Assembly: GCA_963921935.1 (NCBI GenBank)
Contig: OY998175.1
Coordinates: 179,525,262 to 179,589,261, forward strand
DNA length: 64,000 nucleotides
DNA from: Galeruca laticollis
Taxonomy: Eukaryota > Arthropoda > Insecta > Coleoptera > Chrysomelidae
Direction of reading: 5' to 3'
Shown: positions 43,976-54,800 of the stretch, one piece after another
Layout: each line of letters starts with the position of its first letter
How positions within the stretch are numbered: the stretch's first letter is position 1
Notes under the pieces: model-generated
The model's database searches: none
What the model was told of the DNA's origin: nothing
Seen by the model: only the letters and a program-made list of their open reading frames with translations
Program-made: the position numbers and the translations under genes

Positions 43976-44500
43976 TTTAATCTTGTGCAAGAGTTATATA
44001 ATTTTTTTTTCGTCATCCACAAAAAGGTGGGATGTTATGAGAAAAAATGTCCCCGGGTTAAGTTTAATGCCTCTAAGTGAGAATAGATGGTGGTCCAGCA
44101 GAATTGATACAATAAAGCCCCTTAAACTTTATTCTCTCTTAACGTCTGTACAAAATTTTCAATTTTTTTGTGGAATCATTATTTCGCATGACATTTTATT
44201 TCATATAAATATTGTCAGCAAACAAATGCAAAGTGCTACAATTAATATTAAAGTATGCCAAATCTACCTAAAAAATTTAGTTGATCACTTCCAGCAATAT
44301 AGATCTGACCAATCATTTCAAGAAATTCTTGTACAAGCGAAGTAGCACTCTCTCTCTCGAAATTGAAGAAGACTTTCCACCGTTACCAACGGCCAGGAGG
44401 AAATTTAAACCGACTATGAACATCGAGCTCAGACCCCTCATGATCCAAAAACCGCCTTTAAATTTCGTTTTTTCTTAAAAATTATAGATTAAACTTTGAG
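43976..44500 (+). pseudogene. hAT transposase, middle part after the insertion
   Basis: Frames 43983-44345 and 44281-44478 read STKRWDVMRKNVPGLSLMPL, ENRWWSSRIDTIKPLKL and the LEDHFQQYRSDQSF helix, then LEIEEDFPPLPTARRKFKPT. ENRWWSSRIDTIKPL corresponds to the conserved DTRW.SRIDA.KPL block of ZMYM1-like hAT proteins. Confidence 0.75.
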
Positions 44501-44589
44501 CTCTATAAAAAACCGATTTGACTTATTAAATGAGTATGATAATATCTTCGGATTTTTTAGCGACATATTCAAATTAAGTGACAGCGATG

Positions 44590-45034
44590 TTTTAAAACGT
44601 TGTTCTGTTCTTGAACACGACTGACAGATCAGGATAAGAAGGTTATAGACTCCAATTATTTGTTTATTGATATTAAAGCGATAAAGTTGTTTTCATCGCC
44701 TGATGACACTGACCCCTTAAGTATTTTACAATATATATTTGAAAACAATTTAATCTCCACCCTTCCAAACGTAAGCATTTCACTAAGAATTCTTCTGACA
44801 TTGCCTGTAACTGTAGCTTCTGGCGAGCGATCTTTTTCAAAGTTAAAAATCATTAAAAATTATTTAAGATCGACAATCCTTCAAGAAAGATTGTCTGGGC
44901 TAGCAATATTAGCAATTGAACAAGACATGTTTGATGGTATACATTTTAGCGATGTAATTAATGAAGTCTCGGAAAATATCGCTACTACAATAGCTATTTT
45001 TTATTATTCCATTGTACCTGGCTATCATTTTTGA
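44590..45034 (+). pseudogene. hAT transposase C-terminal dimerisation domain
   Basis: The frame 44660-45034 reads LFSSPDDTDPLSILQYIFEN, LPNVSISLRILLTLPVTVAS, GERSFSKLKIIKNYLRSTI, ERLSGLAILAIEQDM. This is the hATC dimerisation domain, whose hallmark is LPV..A..ERSFS.LK..K.YLRS. It is the best preserved part of this transposase. Confidence 0.9.
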
Positions 45035-45706
45035 TTTTATAACGAAGTTACCTAGGTATTTGTTATCAGAAGTATCTGCATATTTTTATAAATATCTGAG
45101 TAAGAAGAAAGTAGTACTTATATAAATGTAAACATTGGGCAATATTTCTGTTATCTGTTCCTAAAAAAATGATTTTTAGTTTTGGGTTATTTTCTAGTAT
45201 TTATAAACAACGTGTCTGTTCCCTATTAATTAAATAAACGGTTTAAAATGGGTGTGAACAAGAATTTATTTCAATTTATTTTGTTATGATGTTATTCTGT
45301 TTGTTTCATTTGATATTTTAGTCTATAAATAAATATGACTTCTAAAGTTCTGTTTTTTGCTTTATTTCAAGCATCTACCTACCTACCCACCTTCAAAAAT
45401 AAAATAAATAAAAAATATGATCCAAAATGCCTTAAGGGGCGCCAAAATCCGTTTTTGCACACGGGCGCCAGTAGCCCTTACCTGATCAAGTCCATACATT
45501 TGAAAAATACCCTTCGATTTATTTACATAAAACACATCATAAGTCATTATTGTGTCCAGTTAACATCAATTATTTACTGTATAGTCTACAGTGTTATACT
45601 AAAATTTGGGCTTAATGCTTATTTTTGCTCTACATGTGCCAAAACAACCAGAATTTAATTGTATTGAAAAGTAAGCTAAAATATTAATTTAATTAAATCT
45701 TTACAG

Positions 45707-45817
45707 GTGGCGTGGAAGTCTCTACAAATTAGTATGGTTGGATTTAGTAGTATTTTTAGTTATATATTATGGTTTGAATATAATTTACCGGTTTCTGTTG
45801 GACGAACAAGGAAAATT
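45707..45817 (+). CDS. Bestrophin exon with first transmembrane helix
   Basis: After one base completing a split codon, the reading is WRGSLYKLVWLDLVVFLVIY then YGLNIIYRFLLDEQGK. The WRGS.YK start is almost invariant in bestrophins and marks the beginning of transmembrane helix 1. The exon lies only 215 bp right of the hAT element. Confidence 0.95.
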
Positions 45818-48800
45818 GTAAGTTCCCTATTCTTATTAGTAGGTTATAGTTCTGTATTTATATAGTTAATTTTACTTTTTCTGTCATAGTAAAGCTGACA
45901 AAAATCATCGAAATTTTGGAAATTGACTCTGCTAAAGAGTTATTTTATTTTTATCTATCGTAGGAATATATTGATGCCTCTGTTTTAATTTTTATTCAAA
46001 CCTTTGGCCAATAAAGTACCCATTCCCAAAAAATTTATTATATGTATTACATAATATTTATCCTACACATATTTACTATAGATTGGAGCTTTGAACGGTT
46101 ATCTTGGTTTTTATTTCACATGTCTACTCAATTTTTATGAATTTAACATTTATTTTTCTAAAAGTTATGATGACGTAATTAATGTTGCAAGTTTTGTTTG
46201 TAACATCAAAAAAATATGATCTCCTTTATATTTGGGTTAACTACTTACAGCTTGATAACTGTGAATACTTTTAAATGTTTTATTTGTCCCATAAAAGGAT
46301 TATAAGCAATAAAATTAACCAGTTCTAGTAATCATAATTATATATACGTATAAACGATATACATGGGTCGTCTAAAATGTTCTCTTCATTTAGAGATTTT
46401 CACGACATATATGGTTGGATACGTCCTCCTATTATTTTTAATTTGAGGATTCGAACATGCAGGTTCTTAGAAATAGTTAATTTAAATATGCTTGATTCAT
46501 TTCATTCGATTTGTTACGTTTATTCTTCGAATTCAATTAGCCAAAGTGTCTAGTTACTGTGATCAATTAAAGTTAATTATGACATAAATGACAGTTTAAT
46601 TAAGCATGTCCGATCACTTAGTTAATTGCTGTGACAAATCTGGTTTATTTTTAGGGTTTTCGAGAATATAGTTCGATATTGTGAAGATTATGCGAATTTG
46701 ATACCATTATCATTTGTATTAGGTTTTTATGTTACCGTAGTAATGAACAGATGGTGGAGTCAATACAGAGCGATTCCGCATCCGGATCCAGTAGCTGTTT
46801 TCGTTAGCGCTACGGTACACGGACATGTAAGTATTGAGATGACTAATAGTTATTTGTAAAAAAAGTGTCACAATAGGTGCGTTCTTTTTGACTGAGATCT
46901 CAGTTAATCTCAGCTCACATCAGTAATGTGAGCGTTCTTTTTGTTTTACTCACTTTAAGTGAGCTGAGATTTTTCCTCCCCCTTTACCGATGCTGTATGT
47001 GTTGTAAGGGGGAATCAGTTGGACTTGAGTCGGAAATAAAGTGGAGGGGATGAACAAATATTTGATTTGCTTGGGTTATTTGTAGTTTTAACCAAGGTTA
47101 TCTATAGTTTTAACCATTGACATATAAACACACATAATCTATTTTTCTTTTGTTACAAATTAATGGATACAATAACATTATTATTATTATATGTTTTGTT
47201 TCTTATTCAAGCATGCGTCGACAGATCGCGCGCTTCAATTGAGATGTCGTTCTTTTTGGTGCTTACTCACATCACTTTATCTCAAATCACCTTAACTGAA
47301 TTGATCTGAGATCTCAGTCAAAAAGAACGCACCTAATAACTCGTTTTGTAGTACGAGTGAAGTTTGCACAACGAACCGCGAAGTGGTGAGTTGTGCAAAT
47401 CACGAGAACTACAGAAAGTCATTGTGGCACAAGTTTTACACAATATTTTTTATAATTCGCATTTATTTAATTATTTAAATAAAATAGAATTTCATATAAT
47501 CCCTGTTTTTAAACTAGGAGGAGTGGTTTGAATTTAAGTTGGCAATTCTGTAGATTCCTAATTGGTCAGATCACAGATGGTTTTATTCAACACTTCTGGC
47601 TTTTGGCATATTATAACCGAATAATTGTGTAAATTGTAAACAAACTTTCATTTAAGCAAAAAGAGGATGATTATTTGTTAACTAAAGAGATTCTTCGTAT
47701 ATGCTCTTGCGATCTATTTATATTATATCATAAACAGAATTATTTCTGTAATACATCTTCACATAGATATCTGGTAATTTATCCCAAAAATCGAACGTTT
47801 TGTATACCTATAATATATTGATCCTATACAATATAAAAATAACCAATTGACAAATCATTGATAAATAAACGTTAACGTACTTTAGTCATTAATACTTTTG
47901 ATATATAAATCATTCTAATTTACCTTTAGTATAATAATTTCCTAGTTAGAACAACGCTAGACCATTTTATTTATAATTTGTGTCAAGGTTAAAGTCAAAT
48001 GTCAAATAAAAATATAACTAAATTCAATAACCAACTGTACACTAAAAATGACTATAACAGTGTTCAAAGAGCTTCATTGTGACACTGTAAACAATGTTAT
48101 AATGAAGTCTCTTTTATACGCGAATTATAAAAAAACATTTTATTTCATTCTGTACAGTAAATATACTTCCCTTGTACAAATTATTTTTCCAATCAGTAAC
48201 CGAATTTGAACATAAAAGTCTACAAGAGAATATAGACAAACCATGCTTCTGAATTTTAGTCAACAAAATTCAAACGAGTAGTTTTTCAATGTACTCTAGT
48301 AAATTTAGATATTAAGATGATTTTATTTATTGTAATGATGATTCGTATCCGAATAAAAATGTGTACAGGTTCTAGTGGAAGCGGATAAACAATTACTAGT
48401 TTGACTCTTTTATTTTATTTCGGTTTCGGTACAATTCGTCACCTTCTTCAGGGCTACAAAAAACAATACCGAACAAAATAAAATATAGCTTTACAATAAA
48501 TTGGAACGTACAGATCAAAAAATAAAAATATGCCAAAGCATAATAATAATAGAGGAAAAACTCACATAAAAATATGAACCAAACCAGGTCACAAGGGTGC
48601 AACAATATATAAAATAAAAGGTTTTAAAGGATAAAACTAACTTTTCCGCACTTATACACTCCAGAGGCTGTATCGTGCTAACAAACCGAAAGTTCTCCAA
48701 AAATGTATTATGGATTTATAGAACCCGTTCTACTGGCTTTGGAGAGCTGGAAATCAATAAGGTTTATTCGTGAGATGCCCTGAACAATACCCAATCATAA

Positions 48801-51800
48801 AATTGGTCACTTGTATACACTCCGGAGGCTGTATTGTGCTAACAACCCGGAATTTCTCTAAAAATTACCAAAAATGTGTTACTTCAAGTACAATAGCACC
48901 CGTTGTACTGGATGTGATGAGCTGAAATTCAATAGGCTTCATCTGTGAGACGCCCTGAACAATATACAATCATAAAATTGGTCACTTGTATACAATCCGG
49001 GTGTCCTCACATTACTTTCTGTTTTAAAAGAAATTGTTGTATTATTTGCTAAAGATATTATCCTTGAAATATTATTAGAAATATTACCTGCATATGTGAT
49101 TCGAGAGTAGATTTGACCCGACTGTACTAGAAGTTACTACAAAAACGTTGCAAAGCATCACAAAACATCAAGTTTAACCAAGAATACCTTTGAAAAGAAG
49201 TAATACCAAATTATGTAAATATAAAATGCCATAATAAAACACCCTAAGAACATGAAGCTTTAAAATGTGCTCAACGAGTATGGCTTAAAGAAGTATATAA
49301 AAAATGGTTTAAAATAAGAGACTCCTACATAAAAGTTGTACATTCTGAACTCACGTTCCAACTCATCCAGTAGAATTTCACTGTTTAGATGACAAAATCA
49401 GAGAAAGTGTCAGCACGATGAAACACAAGAAATTTAAGAAACAAGAAATAAAACTAAAAAAACTTGAACACACATAACATACAATTCATTACTCTAAACA
49501 TCATGAAACTGTAAGTACTTACATACCAACACACTTTGCACCACAATTTGAAAACCTTTCAGACACTAATTTTACAAATAGTGAAATAGAATTTTTAAAT
49601 AAATGTTTAAAGTACAGCATACCACCAAAATTTGCGAATAATATTAAACAAATATCAGCTACAGAAATAGAAATAGCTTTAAAATCTAATTCAAATAATA
49701 AAGTTTATGAGAAATTACAAATTGTCAATTTAATCAAAAATATTGAACTGTCAAAGGTTAAACGTCAAACAAAAAATGACATTTCAGTTTTAAACTCAAT
49801 CAAAAAGAAAGTAGAAAATAATAACCTAACAATTACAAAATCTGACAAAGGGAATGCCACTGTTATACTAAAAACTGAAGATTATAAGTCAAAAATAAAT
49901 AACTTTATAGAATTTAGCGATGTACAAATTCTTAGAGCACACCCAACAAAACAGTTTTCTATTAATATAAAAGATTGTTAATAATTCAAATTATCTTTTA
50001 AGTGATTATGAAAAGAAATACATCATAAATAAAAATCCTCAGTATCCACAATTATATGGAACCATTAAATTACATCAAATATCGAAACCAATTAGACTTG
50101 TAGTTTCTTATGTTAATACTCCTAATAATATATGAAAAATTAAAAACATTCAACATACAAGTTAACTCTAAACTCATTTCTTTTGATGTTACCAATATGT
50201 TCACTAAAATTCCTCCAAAAGAATGTCTAACACTTGTAAAAAAACTATTAGAAGATAAAAATATTAATCCAGGAATAATATCAGATATACTTAATTTATT
50301 TGATATATGTATTAATCAGAATTATTTCACTTTTGACAATAAGGTATATATTCAAAATGAAGGTTTACCAATGGGAAGCCCTATATTACCAATTTTGCCA
50401 AACATTTTTATGGACAGTTTACAAAGAAAAATCTTTGAATGTAACATTTCAAAAAATATTTTATTATAGCATAGATATGTAGACGACATATTAGCTTGTC
50501 TTATAGGTAGTGAACGACAATCACATGTATTTTCAACCATATTAATAGTTTACACCAAAAAATTGAATTTACATTAGAAGTTGAAGAAAAGAACTCAATC
50601 AATTTTCTATATTTAAAAATTCAAAGAGTTAATAATGTACTTGATTATTCAATTAACAAAAAACCAACACACACTGATGTAACTATTCCATATAATTACC
50701 ATCATCCCATGTCACATAAATTAGCAGCATATAATTCAATGATACATAAAGCATTTTTAGTTCCTATAAACAAATAAAAAAATTACAAAACCATCACTTA
50801 TACAAGTAATATTTCTAATAATATTTCAAAGATAATATATTTAGCAACAATTACAACAATTTCTTTTTAAACAGAAAGTGCTATGGGGTAGCAGCACTTC
50901 AGTGCACAAAGTATTTGTGCTACAGAAATCTGTAGTTAGAATAATTTACAATGCACCAAGAAACACTAATTGTAAAACAATATTAAAAAAACTTGAAATA
51001 TTGCCGCTTCCGTGCTTGTATATTTTGGAAGTGTTAATTGAAACACATAAAAATCGATATGTTCTGACTAAACATGCAGATATTCATAATTATGATACTA
51101 GAAATAGTAAAGACATTGTCATTCTCAAGTCTAGACTGAAAACAACAAAAAATAATAAGTTGGATGTTACATTGTACAATTCATTTGTAAAATATTTTGA
51201 ACATATAAATATAAGTGATATGACGAGAGTTCAATTTAAGCATTTTGCTAAGTCATTTCTGTTGAATTATTGTTTTTATACAGTTGATGAGTTTTTGGAG
51301 GAGTTGAATACCTGGGCTTAATGCTTATATATTTGTTAGTTTTGTTTAATTTAATTTTTACGTTCAATTATTTCTTACCTTATTTTATATTTTAAAATTG
51401 TCATATTTCGTCAATATTTTAACTTTATGAAATGTATGTCTGTATTTATGTGATCTTTTCACTTTCTATTATTTTTATTTTATTTTAAATTTGTCACTGT
51501 ACAATTTTTAATATTTTTACTTTGTAAAATGTATTCATATGTACTACTCACTGACTTCTAATGTACTATGTATGTGAATGGGGTCAATAAACCATCTATC
51601 TATCTATCTATCTAATGTGAGTACAAAATTGTGAAATGTAAAAACAAAAATATTAAAGAAGGGTGGTATATATAAACTTAAGTCCAGAATGTAATGCTGT
51701 CTATTTGGGTCAGACCCTTAGAAATTTTGAAATCGTATACACTGAACACTTACGAGCATACATATTAAAACAACCAGAGCAATACTGCCATGCAAAACAT

Positions 51801-54800
51801 CTACTTGACACCAAATATACATTGACACCTAACACAGAACTAGAAGTACTATATATTTGTGATAAGAAACGAGAACTGGATTTCCTTGAAGAGTTAGAAA
51901 TTAGAAGAGACCCACAATATGAAGTCGTAAATGAACAGATAAATCTAGGGAGTTCTCCACTTTTAAACTGGCTTCTTAATAATAATTGTAAAGATCAGCA
52001 GATATAGTTTTCCTGGTTGTCTATATCATTGCACAGTTATACTGATCTTAAATGGGAAAAAGGGTATCCCCATAGGGTTAATAATATCTAAGCTTTAATA
52101 TTTGTAATATCATATCTTCTTCTTTTTTCTATCATATATCTGGGACTTGATGCAAAAAATTCGGGAGTGCGTAGATGACATGAAAATAATGCTGTGACAC
52201 ACAAAAAATTTTTCATACGGCCCCTCCTTTCTTAGTTATAGGTCTTTAAAGTTGCGAAATCAGAACATATATTTAAGTATATTTTATAAATTATACATTG
52301 GAACATTATGAATTTTTAATGGATGATTACGTGTGTTTGACGGAATAAATAATTTTACACTACTATCTGAAGGCCAGGGGCGGCTTATGCCCAATGGTTA
52401 ACAATCCGTATTCTTTTACAGGGACATCCTGTACAATGTAAAGATAGCAAAAATGAATTTTTCAATCGATTTTTTAACATAAATGTACTCCTTGTTTAAA
52501 GAAAATTTATGGTTTAGAAGATATGTAGATTTCTAGATCGTTGTATATGCCAAGGAAACCGTTCGCCCTAAAGAGACATTCTGAAGAAAATTATCATTAA
52601 TTGTAATTATTTATTGAAAATACTTACATGAGGTACGAAAACACAATCAAACATTTCTAATTGAACTGCATACTGTCGAACATCGTGTTACTTACATAAG
52701 GAAAACATTGAAATGTAGAAACATTTAGTTGGTTAGCCTACAAATAAAGAAAATATAATAAAAATTCGAAGTGGGCACCTTGCACTTCCCGAGTCTGCGG
52801 AGGATATTTCTTTGAACTTGAAAGGGCATTCCAAGATTCTGCCTTATAGCGTCACAATGGAAGTTTCTTCTATCGATCATTGCGTTACTTGTGTTTACTG
52901 CTGTTGTTGCATATACCAAGCTTTTAAGATATCCCCAAAAAAAGGAAACCATTGTATTTAATTCAGAGGAACGCGGTAGCCATGCAATCCACCTATTAGG
53001 AAAAATGTTATTAAGATGATTTCTTACATGGAAGTGGGGAGGGACTTAAAAGCTTGGTATATGCAACACCGGTAAATACAAGAAACGAAATGATCGATAG
53101 AATAAACTTCCATTATGACGCTATAAGGCAGAATCTTGGAATGATCTTCCAAATTCAAAGAAATATCCTCCGTAGACTCCGGAAGTGTGTAGAAGTGCAA
53201 GGTGCCCACTTCGAACATTTATTATAGTTTTTTTTGTTTTTATTTGATAAGTTGTAGGCTAACCAACTAAATCTTTCTACAATTCAATTTTTTACCTATG
53301 TAAGTAACACGATGTTCGACAGTATGCAGTTCAATTAGAAATGTTTGATTGTCTTTTAATACCTCATATGTAAGTATTTTCAATAAATAATTACAATTAA
53401 TGATAATTTTCTTCTGAATCTCTCTTTATGGCGAACGGTTTCCTTGGAATGTACAACGATCTAAAAATCTACATATCTCCTAAACCATAAATTTTATCGA
53501 ATTAAACAAACAGTACCTTTTTGTTAAAAGAAAACGATTGAAAAATTCATTTTTGCTATCTTTACATTGTACAGGATGTCCCTGTAAAAGTTACGGATTG
53601 TTATTTATTCCGTCAAACACACTACATGGACATACGTAATCATCCATTAAAAATTCATAATGTTCCAATGTATAATTTAGAAAATATACTTAAATATGAG
53701 TTCTGATTTCGCAACTTTAATGGCCTATAACTCAGAAACGAGGCGTCGTATGAGAAATTTTTTTGTCACAGCATTATTTTCACGTCATCTACTCACTCCC
53801 GAATTTTTTGCATCAAGTCCCGGAACACCCTGTATATTAAGTCAATCACAAGGTAGGTCTAGCCAAAAATAATTATTAAACATCACGTAAGCATCACATG
53901 AAATGTAACATCTGTCATTATGACGATGATTGAAACAATTGTCAATTTCTTAGAATTTTTAACATTTTTTCAATATATTGTGGAATTATCTAGAAACTGT
54001 TCCATTTAAAAAATAGTACTATATATAGTAAGTGTTTTTGAAAGCTTTCATATCTGCTGCTAAATCTGGTATCACTTAGTGCTTTCAAAGACAAATCGTT
54101 ATTCATCCCTTCTTTGACTGCACATGCTGCACTTTTCACTGTGGCAAATACGGCATGTCTCTTATGCGAAGCCTCAATAAAACAGTATATTTGTTGATAA
54201 CCTTCACTAATAATTTGAAATAGTTTGCTTGGTACATGTATAGATATAGCTGCATTTGCAATCGAACTGTTTTTAATACTTCAACTGTGGCACTATTAAC
54301 TATTTTTTTATTTAGCTAATTGTGTCCTTGTTCATTCTCATATAGCTTAATTTTCGAGCAATGCATATCCCACTCCCTAATTTTGGTCACGAACATAATG
54401 CATGATGTATATTTAAAAAAATATATCAATTCAATTTTCCCTAATTTTTTCCTGATTTCCTTGTGAGTTTTTTTATCAAGACCTTAATAAATAGTCGACT
54501 ATTTTGTTGCAGCTACATTTTGACTGTTTTTTATAATAATTTAACGAGACATTATTTTGGCATTAATAATCTGATAAAAGCCCTCGAGCTTCGCTCTCGG
54601 GCTTTCATCACTGAGTATTAATGCCAAAATAATGTCGAGTCAAATTAATAAATGGAAGAGAAATTTAGCAGCAATAAAAATAGTCGACAATTTATCAATG
54701 TCTTGCTATATTTATGAAGAATATTTATTTCTTGAATCCAATTCTTTATATCAGTCATATTCACAAAATGAAACAATTTGGAATCATTTATTCAAAATAT

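Larger units (their letters stand above)
41026..45484 (+). mobile_element. hAT transposon (ZMYM1-like transposase)
   Basis: A perfect 8-bp target duplication, ATCAAGTC, lies at 41018-41025 and 45485-45492. The ends are inverted, starting CAGGGCC on the left and CAGGTAAGGGC on the right (read inward). Both carry TGTGCA...CACGGGCGCC and GGGGCGCCAAAA blocks. The eight-base duplication and CAGG-type ends define the hAT superfamily. The coding part is on the + strand and broken. The element lies directly upstream of the first visible bestrophin exon. Confidence 0.93.
49380..52010 (+). mobile_element. Penelope-like retroelement, degenerate
   Basis: A + strand element with a Penelope-type reverse transcriptase (49512-50790) and a GIY-YIG endonuclease (51650-52007), the domain pair that defines these elements. 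It is split at about 50873 by a non-LTR 3' end. Frames are broken in several places. Its left border is unclear, and its right border lies just before the YR2 terminal repeat at 52075. Confidence 0.85.
52138..53832. mobile_element. Tc1-like foldback element inserted in the left end of YR2
   Basis: Two arms of about 800 bp (52138-52937 and about 53043-53832) are inverted around a spacer of about 105 bp. The outer ends are TGGGACTTGATGCAAAAAAT on the left and the reverse of CGGGACTTGATG, preceded by a CAGGGTGTTC border, on the right. TA/TATA flanks it. Removing it restores a continuous YR2 terminal repeat. Each arm carries the C-terminal end of a Tc1/mariner-superfamily transposase. Confidence 0.8.
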
